A DNA stretch of 64,000 nt from Paenibacillus_AB sp036577625. Lineage in GTDB: Bacteria; Bacillota; Bacilli; Paenibacillales; NBRC-103111. The stretch lies in assembly GCF_036577625.1 (NCBI RefSeq), contig NZ_JARBDC010000001.1:364356-428355 (forward strand), given 5' to 3'. Below are positions 15,881 to 24,533 of this stretch, in pieces (within the stretch, counting starts at the first letter, position 1; each line of letters starts with the position of its first letter). Made by a program: the position numbers and the translations under genes. The notes under the pieces were generated by a model, which worked only from the letters and a program-made list of their open reading frames with translations, had not been told where the DNA came from and made no database searches.

Positions 15881-18241
15881 CTAAGCTGAATAGATTACCT
15901 TGCCTAATTCCTTTATAGCTGTCATATATCCCTGTTTACCGCCAAACCGTTTAACGATTTCAATTGGTGAACCAAAGGACTGAAATTCAGGGATTTTTAA
16001 TACTTCGATACTTTCTAAATTCTCGATTCCGGTGTCCGCATACTTTTCCAGCAATGCTTCTAACACTACCCTTGCTTGATCACTATACTTAGCAAAATAA
16101 TTACGCTTCTTTACTTGTTCAGCTCTCTCACGGCGGGTGAGAGGGGGTTGATCGAACGCTACATGACAAATAAGATCAAAGGGGTCTAGGTCCTTTCCCA
16201 CTTCATCTTGTAGTTCATCAATCAATATTCCTTGTGCTTCAAGTTCTTTTATCACTGCTTCTTTCTTATCCGCAGCATTCCACTTTTGAAGAAAGTCATT
16301 TAGAGATTTGAACTCATTTTTGACATTCTTTTTCGTATAATCAATCAATGATTCGGTGATCAATTTTCCATCTTTATCGTAATAGTAAACACGATGATTT
16401 AGTACCTTCACTTCGACATTGTGCACATAATATTTTGCTGGGGGGTCATTTATTATCCCTCCTCCACCAGGTGGAGGATTAGGGGGATTGCCGTTTCCTC
16501 CATTACGACCATCATCATCGTCATCATCACCATCTCCTCCACTTGGAGGAATACCATCCCCCCCAGTATCAATGACAACAACAGGGTCTCCATCAAAATC
16601 CGGGTCAGCAAAAAGTTTTGTTACATTACGGAAATCAATAATCGTAAAGTATAACTTGCCAAAATCCTCTCGTATCCTTGTTCCACGACCAATAATCTGC
16701 TTGAACTCAATCATGCTGTTGATATTGGAATCAAGTACAATGAACTGGCATGTTTTTGCGTCAACTCCGGTAGTCATGAGTTTACTTGTCGTAACAAGTA
16801 CTGGATATGGTTCATTAGGGTCGATAAAGTTATCTAATTCTGCCTTACCTTCCTCATTGTCTCCCGTAATACGCATTACATATTTAGAGTTCTTGGCGAC
16901 CATATCAGCATTTTCGTTTACAAGCGCCTGACGCATGCGTTCGGCATGATCAATATCAACACAGAAAAAAATCGTTTTCGCCATACGCGATTGGTTTGAT
17001 TTCAGGTAATCTGAAACCATTTTCGCAACTGTCCGAGTACGCTTCTCCAATATTAGATTTTTGTCATAGTCTTTAATGTTATATTCTCGATCTTGAATTT
17101 CATATCCATATTTATCTCGCTGACCTTTTGTCGGACGAAAACCTTCAACATCCTTGTCAAGTAACACTCGAATAACTTTATATGGGGCTAAGAAACCATC
17201 TTCAATACCTTGTTTTAACGAGTAGGTATAGATTGGTTCCCCAAAATAGCTAATGTTTGATGTATCTTTTGTTTCTTTAGGTGTAGCTGTCAAACCTACA
17301 TGAGTTGCAGAGGAAAAATACTCAAGGATTTCTCTCCATGCAGAATCTTCTTTAGCACTTCCGCGGTGACACTCATCAATAATGATGAGATCAAAAAAAT
17401 CTTTTGAAAACTCTTTATAAGCATTTTGAAAATCCTCTGAGCCAGATATTCCTTGATAAAGGGCGAGATAAATTTCGTGAGCTTTATCGACCTTCCTATT
17501 TTTGATCTTCGTCATTTTATCGCCAAATGGAGCGAAATCATTTGTCATGGTCTGATCAACGAGAATGTTTCTATCGGCAAGGAACAAAATACGCTTTTTA
17601 GTTTTTGACTTCCATAAACGATAAATGATTTGAAAAGCAGTATAAGTTTTTCCAGTACCGGTAGCCATAACAAGTAGGATTCTGTCTTGACCTTTAGCAA
17701 TGGCTTCAACTGCTCGGTTAATTGCAATTCGTTGATAATAACGAGGACTTTTGGATTCCTGCGTAAAGTAATAGTCTTCTACAATCGTTTCTTCGGTTGT
17801 GTTGTCGATACCTTTAGCGGCTTTATATCGATGCCATAGCTCTTCAGGAGAAGGAAATTGTGACAAAGCAAGCTCTCGTTCAACCGCTCCTGAATTAACT
17901 GTCCGATCATGTTCAATAAAACCATCACCATTCGAAGAATAGACAAAGGGGATATCTAGAATATCACCATAATTAATCGCTTGCTGCATCCCTGCTCCAA
18001 GAGAGTGTTTATTATCTTTTGCTTCAATAATGGCAATTGGCATGTTCGCTTTATAGTATAGGATATAATCGGCACGCTTTTTCTCGCCGCGTGTAACAAC
18101 TTTCTTTCGGACAATAATTCGTCCGTCAGTGAATGTTACTTCTTCGCGTATCTGCTTTTGTAAATCCCAACCTGACTGAACTAATGCTGGAGTTATGTAT
18201 TTAGAACAGATGTCGCGCTCTGAGAGGTCTTTTTTATTCAA
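15881..18241 (-). CDS. hsdR: Type I restriction endonuclease HsdR
   Basis: 786 residues: N-terminal nuclease domain with PIAIIEAKDNK near 70 and QQAINYG, then an SF2 translocase with Walker A ATGTGKT near 195, DECHRGSA, and GLTATP. The C-terminal helical domain binds M/S. Between them lies a strikingly low-complexity linker (GGDGDDDDDDGRNGG then Pro/Gly runs) near residue 580-610. Starts at TTG with AAGGAGGG 7 bases upstream. First gene of hsdR-hsdM-hsdS-immA. Confidence 0.92.
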   Translation of the reverse strand: MNKKDLSERDICSKYITPALVQSGWDLQKQIREEVTFTDGRIIVRKKVVTRGEKKRADYILYYKANMPIAIIEAKDNKHSLGAGMQQAINYGDILDIPFVYSSNGDGFIEHDRTVNSGAVERELALSQFPSPEELWHRYKAAKGIDNTTEETIVEDYYFTQESKSPRYYQRIAINRAVEAIAKGQDRILLVMATGTGKTYTAFQIIYRLWKSKTKKRILFLADRNILVDQTMTNDFAPFGDKMTKIKNRKVDKAHEIYLALYQGISGSEDFQNAYKEFSKDFFDLIIIDECHRGSAKEDSAWREILEYFSSATHVGLTATPKETKDTSNISYFGEPIYTYSLKQGIEDGFLAPYKVIRVLLDKDVEGFRPTKGQRDKYGYEIQDREYNIKDYDKNLILEKRTRTVAKMVSDYLKSNQSRMAKTIFFCVDIDHAERMRQALVNENADMVAKNSKYVMRITGDNEEGKAELDNFIDPNEPYPVLVTTSKLMTTGVDAKTCQFIVLDSNINSMIEFKQIIGRGTRIREDFGKLYFTIIDFRNVTKLFADPDFDGDPVVVIDTGGDGIPPSGGDGDDDDDDGRNGGNGNPPNPPPGGGGIINDPPAKYYVHNVEVKVLNHRVYYYDKDGKLITESLIDYTKKNVKNEFKSLNDFLQKWNAADKKEAVIKELEAQGILIDELQDEVGKDLDPFDLICHVAFDQPPLTRRERAEQVKKRNYFAKYSDQARVVLEALLEKYADTGIENLESIEVLKIPEFQSFGSPIEIVKRFGGKQGYMTAIKELGKVIYSA

Positions 18242-18311
18242 TGTATTCCCTCCTTACATGAGGCTAAATAGTCCTTTATACTTATTCAACTTCATGATCG
18301 CATATCCTTTT

Positions 18312-18344
18312 TTCGACATGACCAAGATATTGAATGCTATTCAA
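18312..18344 (-). promoter_or_regulatory. 0A-box-like site and palindrome upstream of hsdR
   Basis: On the minus strand TGTCGAAAAAA (TGTCGAA core at 18312-18318) matches the Spo0A binding box. Immediately further upstream is a perfect palindrome, TTGAAT-GCT-ATTCAA (18330-18344), a candidate operator. No strong -35 was found; TATAAA lies at about 18284-18289. The rest of 18345-18531 holds nothing recognisable. Confidence 0.4.
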
Positions 18345-18531
18345 ATTGTAGAATGAATCTTTGACTATACGATGTCAGCGAGCATTTGTTTGGCAAAAAA
18401 AATTAAAACCCATCCTACATCATCGAATTATTATAAAATGCCCTCGTATGTATGTAAGTCACATAAGAACCGATACAATACACTTTTTAGGGAACAAATA
18501 CTCGTATGAAAATCGTATGATGTATATTTCC

Positions 18532-18966
18532 TTAATTTATCTGAACTTTTAACTTGTCCAGCTCAGATGCGGCTACAGATTCATCTGTCCATTGTTCGGT
18601 GTGCAAGGAATGATAAATATTGATCAAGAAAATGTATATTTCTGTCCTTTCATCGTCCGCGTTAAGCGCATCTCTAAATTTCATCCACTCACACATTTTC
18701 TCGCTGGATTCAAGCATCAGTATTTTCGTGGCTCTATCATCGAACGGTACTGATTCGGCATGTATGCTTTATAGGCGGGTATTTTTAAAACAATAATGTG
18801 TAATCACATTTGCTTCCTTGCGAAAAAACGATTCAAAGTTAAGTTCAGGTTTTGTCGAGATTATTGAACCCCATAGATTAAGCGTATCAACGATATCAGC
18901 GATAAACGAATCAGAATTGTCAGTAAATAGCTCCTCTATGGTTTTAATGATCTTACTCTTCCTCAT
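18532..18966 (-). pseudogene. Hypothetical protein gene broken by an in-frame stop
   Basis: A 65-residue open frame (MRKSKIIKTIEELFTDNSD...) from an ATG at 18966 ends at TAA (18769-18771). The same frame continues with coding-like sequence (SIHAESVPFDDRATKILM...) to a stop at 18532-18534, 144 codons in all. A GGGAGGG ribosome site precedes the first ATG; none precedes the internal ATG at 18717. It begins 20 bases after the recombinase stop and was probably cotranscribed. No family recognised. Nonsense-mutated gene is the simplest reading; two small genes are possible. Confidence 0.55.
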
Positions 18967-18985
18967 AGATGGCTTTCCCTCCCAA

Positions 18986-19909
18986 TTATATTTTGTTAAT
19001 CGCAGCCCTTAGGTCATCTTTTGACGGCTCAACATACCTTTGCGTGGTTTGAATCGAATCATGTCCAGCTAGTCTAGCAACATCATGAATAGACACTCCT
19101 CTGTCTACTAGTGTTTTGCAGAAGGTGTGCCTGAGTGAATGGCAAGAAGGTTGGCCCTCCAATTTGTCACCATTATGACCTCGTTCAAGAAGCCCACAAA
19201 GCTCTAAATAGCGATCAATCAGAAAAGCAATACCTCGTGTCGTTAGCTGGCCTGAACGCTCTGAAACGAACAAATACGGGCTCTCCTGATGAGTTTGTTT
19301 GTCACTTGTCTGCCTGAATGTCAGCCAATACTTTATGGCTTTCTTCAAATCTGGATGGAGCGGGATAATCCTCCACTTTCCGCCCTTTCCATCAAGAACA
19401 GAGATTTGATTCTGTCTCAAATCTACATCGTTAATTTTGAGATCAGATACTTCCTCAACTCGAAGACCTGCACGAAGCATTGTCAATATGACCGCTTTGT
19501 CTCTAGCCTGTTTGGATTCATTCCGTTCCGTTTCAAGGACATTCAAAAGTCTGTTTTGTTCCAGAACCGTTAACCACTTCGGTGCGATGTTCTGTTGTAT
19601 TCTTTTCATTTTGATTTTCTGCGCCGGATCGTTGCTTATTAAATGTGTGTCAACAGCCCATTGAAAGAAAGTCTTTAGTGCAGCGATTGTTCGATTCACG
19701 CTTGAAGGCTTCTGTTCGAGGTTGTTCATCAAATAAGAGCGATAATCCATCAAGTGAACCGGTGTTACCTTCTCTAATGCAACAGTGTCCTCTGTCTGCT
19801 CCAACCACCGGACAAAGCTTTTTAGCGTTGTTATGTAAGACCTGATTGTTTGTTCAGCCTTATCCTCTTCCTTCAACCATTTTTCAAAAGCAGAAATATA
19901 CACTTCCAT
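18986..19909 (-). CDS. Tyrosine recombinase, XerC/D-like integrase (internal)
   Basis: 307 residues. SAM-like N-terminal domain (SAFEKWLKEEDKAEQTIRSY), then the catalytic domain with the first Arg in LRAGLRVEEVSDL, HSLRHTF, LAGHDSIQTTQRY with the nucleophilic Tyr, so all catalytic residues are present. The ATG at 19909 has GAGGGG 8 bases upstream; an earlier GTG overlaps that site. It sits in the middle of the element between hsdR and the KAP NTPase, not at an end, so it may belong to an older nested insertion or act in resolution. Confidence 0.88.
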   Translation of the reverse strand: MEVYISAFEKWLKEEDKAEQTIRSYITTLKSFVRWLEQTEDTVALEKVTPVHLMDYRSYLMNNLEQKPSSVNRTIAALKTFFQWAVDTHLISNDPAQKIKMKRIQQNIAPKWLTVLEQNRLLNVLETERNESKQARDKAVILTMLRAGLRVEEVSDLKINDVDLRQNQISVLDGKGGKWRIIPLHPDLKKAIKYWLTFRQTSDKQTHQESPYLFVSERSGQLTTRGIAFLIDRYLELCGLLERGHNGDKLEGQPSCHSLRHTFCKTLVDRGVSIHDVARLAGHDSIQTTQRYVEPSKDDLRAAINKI

Positions 19910-20054
19910 CAAACACACCCCTCATTCAAGTGTTATCAGATGAATTTATATCAATAAAATAATGTGTTATCGGACGAATTGTCAAGATGTTTTGAAAAAA
20001 TTCTTCCGATAATATCATTTATAAGATGAATATTTGAAAGTGAATAAGGAGGGC

Positions 20055-22205
20055 TTAACCCTCCTCAGTCTCAGTTGAATCTTCGCTTTTTTGCTGATTT
20101 TTATGCAACCAAAAAAATTGTTGAGCAGTTTTTAACTGTATTTCCGTTTCATCGAACTGCGGATATTGTTCAGTGTGAATAGACTCACTAAACATGGTTT
20201 CTAGAGCATTTAGTATTACTTTTGCATCGACTACTTTAACAACAGAATTATATTGATCCCTTCCAAAATCAGCTTTATGAGACAGACCGCTTTCCAACCC
20301 CCATGCGGTAGGTAAATAACAAATTAGTAGTCGAATGGCGTGTTCAGGAGATTCATTTATCCATTCTGAAAGTTTCTTATTTGTTTCATCGCGGTTCCCG
20401 TATGTACTCCAGGCATATAAAAGTGCAGGAATCCACCTTTCATACTTTTCAAATAAAGCCGAGAGCCCCCCTTCATATGAAGTTATCCTGTTTGCATAAA
20501 CTGAAGCAATTGTTGTTATTTCCTCTTCGCTAAATCCCCGAGGGTCCGGTCTTTCTTTTTTGTTCCTTCGAAACCAACGCAAACATTCAAAACCAAAAGG
20601 CAATGACGCTAATTGCAACAAATCCTTAGCAAATTCTATCCGGCTGGTGGAATCCTGAATATTTGAAACAAGATCCCCTATGAGCATCGCTGCCTTTGAA
20701 AAGGAAGATAAACTTAAAGGCGCTTCTGTATCTGGAAACATACCGGATAATTTGACCAGTATTCTAGATAACATAATTGAGACTTCATTACTCATTCTAG
20801 ACACAAACTGACGAAGCTTTCTGAGAACAATATCAACATTTCTTTCGTGTATCAACTTGGTGAGACGAGTCGATAGTTCTTCCTCACGAAGCTCTGCCAA
20901 CTGTAAAACAAATTCTTGTATTTCTTGGTCAGAGACATCGTTTTCAGGAATTGAATAAGAAAAATATCTAGCGACATATTCTTTTGAACAGATTCTTTTT
21001 GTTTCAGACCATGAGGTCTCCCAATCTGCACCGAAATGTGTATTTCTATATATAGCCTGTAGTCGGGGGAAGAGGTGCTCAAGTAGTTCTTGAGCAGCTT
21101 TAACTGTATCGGTGTTAAAACCTTTTAGTGCATCCGCTACTAGCTTTTTAACCTTTTCCTTATTTTCATCATTACGACTATTAAAGCCGTCAGCGGCCAC
21201 AAAAAGAGCTGTATTTTGCCGAATGACATCATAAAGTTCTGGATAAAAAACTCTAACCCCTTCTATCAACATTAAATCTACGGTATTAATCTCCCCTTTT
21301 AATATTGGTAACGAGAAGGTGAGTATATTGCCATACAATTTTGCCTGTCTAGGTGTTCGAAGTTGACATTCTAAACCATCAACAAATTGACGAGCAAATA
21401 ACTGGGCTTCATCATTCTTTAGATTTATTTCAGCTAAAGATAATGCCTCGTCTACAGCTTTGAAACAATAGTTTCTAAGTGTTTCTCTATTTAACATCGG
21501 TAGTTGTAAAGGAACTTGTACTATTTTTTCCAAGAACGCCTTTCCAGCATGATGTTGGCTTGCACCAAATCTTTCGTTTAAGGCCGCAGAGACCATATCA
21601 TAATCAAAGGCTAATACATAGGCAGTATTTTTGAAATCAGCAGTTAGTTTAACTAGTCTAAAAATAGACTGAATTTCTGATTTTTCTAATCTATCAATAT
21701 CATCTACTAAAATTACTACCCGTCGTTCCTGTTCGACTAAAATATTCTCTATTCGTTCGCGTAGTTGATCTAAATCGGCAGAGTTCAGTAAGGCAGTTAA
21801 CCCGTCAACTGCATCGCCATATCCAACAGCAGAAGCAACAGGCTTAGCAAATCTATTTATAAAATCTCCGATTTTCTCAGTAGTTGTTGATAGAGAATGA
21901 TCAATACTATCTGCTAATCGTGTAAAAAAGCCTTTTAATAAATTATCTTCATCCCCAAACCGCCAGGGATTAAATTTCATACAAACTATTTGTGGATTTT
22001 GTCTCAATTCATGCTCAATAAAATTAAGCACCGATGTCTTTCCTTCTCCCCAAGCGCCATACAATCCTATCACAATACTGCTTGGGTCTCGTCTTGAGGC
22101 AATAGTTTGCGCAACACGCTGAGCAAACGGCCATCGTTTGAACACATCATGGTCGGGAGTTTGAATAGGAGCGTCTGAAACATAACCATCTTTGTTTACG
22201 ACCAT
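20055..22205 (-). CDS. KAP family P-loop NTPase
   Basis: 716 residues. Walker A GLYGAWGEGKTS near 50, KFNPWRFGDED near 80 and Walker B VVILVDDIDRL near 165 define the KAP NTPase family. A long helical C-terminal region (from about 350) has no recognised domain. No membrane helices are evident between the Walker motifs, unlike many KAP proteins. Family members include plasmid PifA, which excludes phage T7, so a defence role is plausible but not shown. Monocistronic, read away from the XRE gene. Confidence 0.85.
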   Translation of the reverse strand: MVVNKDGYVSDAPIQTPDHDVFKRWPFAQRVAQTIASRRDPSSIVIGLYGAWGEGKTSVLNFIEHELRQNPQIVCMKFNPWRFGDEDNLLKGFFTRLADSIDHSLSTTTEKIGDFINRFAKPVASAVGYGDAVDGLTALLNSADLDQLRERIENILVEQERRVVILVDDIDRLEKSEIQSIFRLVKLTADFKNTAYVLAFDYDMVSAALNERFGASQHHAGKAFLEKIVQVPLQLPMLNRETLRNYCFKAVDEALSLAEINLKNDEAQLFARQFVDGLECQLRTPRQAKLYGNILTFSLPILKGEINTVDLMLIEGVRVFYPELYDVIRQNTALFVAADGFNSRNDENKEKVKKLVADALKGFNTDTVKAAQELLEHLFPRLQAIYRNTHFGADWETSWSETKRICSKEYVARYFSYSIPENDVSDQEIQEFVLQLAELREEELSTRLTKLIHERNVDIVLRKLRQFVSRMSNEVSIMLSRILVKLSGMFPDTEAPLSLSSFSKAAMLIGDLVSNIQDSTSRIEFAKDLLQLASLPFGFECLRWFRRNKKERPDPRGFSEEEITTIASVYANRITSYEGGLSALFEKYERWIPALLYAWSTYGNRDETNKKLSEWINESPEHAIRLLICYLPTAWGLESGLSHKADFGRDQYNSVVKVVDAKVILNALETMFSESIHTEQYPQFDETEIQLKTAQQFFWLHKNQQKSEDSTETEEG

Positions 22206-22507
22206 TAATCTTGCACCTCCTCAAAAAATTACGACTAATTTTTGTACGATATAACTTGTCATTTCACACCAATACTGTCCAATCTAAATTATAACAAAAA
22301 GAACGAAACTGTTATCCAGTAATTATTTTTCGTTCCCATCATTTCATCAAAACGGTTGGGGGGAGTATTTACTAATATTTATTTGCAAATGTATTTGTGA
22401 GGAGAAGCGGGTGGGCAACAATTATGAATTAAAATAAAAAAATTCGTATGAACCGGTTGCACAATCCTTCTCTAGTCGCCTATAGCGATGAAGGAGGTGA
22501 ATGTAGA
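22206..22507. other. Divergent intergenic region between KAP and XRE genes
   Basis: 302 AT-rich bases that must carry start signals for both directions. I see good ribosome sites at either edge (GGAGGTG for both) but no convincing promoter hexamer pair or strong palindrome. Confidence 0.4.
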
Positions 22508-22729
22508 ATGCTTACGGCAAAGAACATTAGAACGATTAGAATGTTAAATGGAATGCGTCAAGAGGACCTCGCTGAAAAAACAGGTTTAAGTTTCTCCCTT
22601 ATCTCATCAATTGAACGAGGCGTACGAAGAATCACCTGTCAATCCGAAAAACGGATTCGTGAAGCATTGAGTCTGAATGACCAGTTAATTCAACATATCA
22701 ATGATATTGAGGCAGGAATTAGAAGATAA
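22508..22729 (+). CDS. XRE family HTH transcriptional regulator
   Basis: 73 residues, essentially one Cro/CI-type helix-turn-helix (IRTIRMLNGMRQEDLAEKTG; SLISSIERGVRR). Starts at the ATG at 22508, preceded by GAAGGAGGTGA. A short hairpin after the stop may slow transcription but the two plus-strand genes beyond could still be cotranscribed. Probably the element's lysogeny-type switch. It could also be a substrate of the ImmA-like peptidase, by analogy with ICEBs1 ImmR/ImmA; that is inference, since the two genes are far apart. Confidence 0.85.
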   Translation: MLTAKNIRTIRMLNGMRQEDLAEKTGLSFSLISSIERGVRRITCQSEKRIREALSLNDQLIQHINDIEAGIRR

Positions 22730-22794
22730 ACTTCTTATCCTGCTTTTTATTTTTGGTGATATGTATGAATCCATCACACGAAAGGAATGAGATT

Positions 22795-23328
22795 ATGAAA
22801 AACCCTTATCAAATCGATTGGTTGAACAATCAAGTATATATCGAGGCTTATACTCCGCATCAAGAGGAAGTCAAAGTTATAACAATCAGCCTGGATAAAC
22901 TTGAAAAAGCCAAGCAAGGGAAACATTGGACATTGAAAAGAAAAGCAAATTCCTTTTATGCGAGAAGCATCCTGATCGATGATCAGGGGAACAGGAAGGA
23001 AATATACCTGCACCGATTCCTTACAGACTGCCCGGATGATCTAGTCGTAGATCACCTGTCAGGAGATACCTTAGACAATCGAAATGAAAACCTTCGTATT
23101 TGTACAAGACAAGCCAATAACCAAAATGCAAACATCAGAAAGGACAATAAAACCGGTTGGAAAGGTGTCACCATCAAAAACGGAAAGTTCGTAGCATCAA
23201 TCCGAGTTAATAAAAAGAAAAAACATTTGGGGACATTTTCAACCTTGCAGGAAGCGGTTGCTGCCTATTGGGAAGCAAGTTGGGTTTACCACCCGCATGT
23301 AGACAAAAATGCACTGCCTTTTATCTAA
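22795..23328 (+). CDS. HNH endonuclease with AP2-type DNA-binding domain
   Basis: 177 residues. An HNH core appears as HRFLTD, VVDHLSGDTLDNRNENLRICT near 90-115, typical of phage and group I intron homing enzymes. It is followed by an AP2 domain (GWKGVTIKNGKFVASIRVN; HLGTFSTLQEAVAAY). The N-terminal 60 residues are unassigned. The ATG at 22795 has AAAGGA upstream. Free-standing; no intron or intein is visible around it. Could act in element mobility or be a homing gene in its own right. Confidence 0.85.
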   Translation: MKNPYQIDWLNNQVYIEAYTPHQEEVKVITISLDKLEKAKQGKHWTLKRKANSFYARSILIDDQGNRKEIYLHRFLTDCPDDLVVDHLSGDTLDNRNENLRICTRQANNQNANIRKDNKTGWKGVTIKNGKFVASIRVNKKKKHLGTFSTLQEAVAAYWEASWVYHPHVDKNALPFI

Positions 23329-23391
23329 TCGCCTCCGCTTTATGAAGCAGGGGCTTTTCATTTTCAAATAAAAATAAGGAGTGATAATCTT

Positions 23392-24207
23392 ATGCCGCTA
23401 ACAAGAGGTATATCTTTAGAAACTGGTCAACTGGGGACTTTGGTTCCTCCAGGTGAAGGATACAAAGTAACAAGCCCTGCTCAACGGGAAGCTTATATAA
23501 AACACATTTTGCCTAAGCAAATTCAAAATTTCAGGAATGGCCCTAGCTTTACTTTTTTTGATAAAGAAGCGATCTCCACAGTTGAAAAGCTGCCCGACAA
23601 ACATTGTGGCTACCTTCTTATGCTGCAAACCTATTTGGATTATGAAAATCGATTGATTTTAGGGAGAAGTAAGAAGCCAATGGATAAAAAGGATATAGCG
23701 TCCGTTTTAGGTATCCAAGGCACTTTATTATGTGAGTTCATCAACGAAATGCTTTACTATCAAATATTACTTGAGGAACCGGAAACAAAAACATTTTCTA
23801 TCAATCCGCTATTTTACTTTAAGGGGGCACTTAACCAACGAAACGCAATAAAAATTTTCTCTGGAGATCTTCGGAGACTCTTCAAAAATGTAACTGCTAA
23901 AGATTTAGGCTTTCTTTTTCGAATGATTCCCTTTATCCATTATAGAGATAACATCCTGTGCATGAATCCCGATGAAACCTTGCCTGAAAAAATTGAAAGC
24001 ATAAACAAAGTTACCTTATCTGAATTAACAGGCATAACAAGGAAAACACTTGATCAAAAAATTAGTCGTCTACGCTTTGGGGAATATCAAGTTTTTGCGG
24101 ATGTCCATCGAGGAAATCAGTATCAATTGTATGTAAATCCGATGATATTTTATCGACAAAAAGGCTACCCTGATACAACCTTGTTGACGATGTTCTTAGC
24201 CAAATAG
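23392..24207 (+). CDS. Hypothetical element protein, two probable winged-helix modules
   Basis: 271 residues, not matched to a named family. Two segments look alike: 72-148 (GYLLMLQTYLDYENRLI; KKDIASVLGI; INEMLYYQIL; INPLFYFKG) and about 173-262 (LGFLFRMIPFIHYRDNIL; LSELTGI; LYVNPMIFYRQKG). Each resembles the winged-helix of Firmicute plasmid and phage control or replication proteins ending in a NPxxxxKG strand. Good AAGGAGTG ribosome site. Likely DNA binding in replication or regulation of the element, by inference only. Confidence 0.6.
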   Translation: MPLTRGISLETGQLGTLVPPGEGYKVTSPAQREAYIKHILPKQIQNFRNGPSFTFFDKEAISTVEKLPDKHCGYLLMLQTYLDYENRLILGRSKKPMDKKDIASVLGIQGTLLCEFINEMLYYQILLEEPETKTFSINPLFYFKGALNQRNAIKIFSGDLRRLFKNVTAKDLGFLFRMIPFIHYRDNILCMNPDETLPEKIESINKVTLSELTGITRKTLDQKISRLRFGEYQVFADVHRGNQYQLYVNPMIFYRQKGYPDTTLLTMFLAK

Positions 24208-24533
24208 AATAGCGGGGACCGCACCCCGCACTCGCGTGTGAGGGGTGTCAGTAAACCGCAGACACCCCTCACAGATTATGAAAAAAAGCTAATTATTATT
24301 GTTTTCCTTCCCTGCCGGGCAAGGCGCCGCCAGCTCGGTTTCGTATAATTGAAACCTTCCTACTGGGGGCTTATGCCCCCACACCCCGGTATAGATATAT
24401 AGAATAATGTTACCAATTTTTTAGACTTAAATCCCTCCAAAGCCTTATCATACAAGGCTTTTTCGTCATATTGGAGCCTACGCAAAATTACACATGAAAC
24501 CCTTATTTTCTTCGCGAAATTACACATTCCGTT
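24208..24533. repeat. Palindrome-rich intergenic region of the element
   Basis: 326 bases without a gene, holding three hairpins. GCGGGG/CCCCGC at 24212-24229; a perfect 13-bp stem TGTGAGGGGTGTC with an 11-base loop at 24237-24273; and GGGGGC-TTAT-GCCCCC at 24365-24380. None is followed by a long T-run, though the first could end the upstream gene. The second lies between the plus-strand module and the converging recombinase. Replication origin, recombinase accessory site or bidirectional terminator are all possible. Confidence 0.6.
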
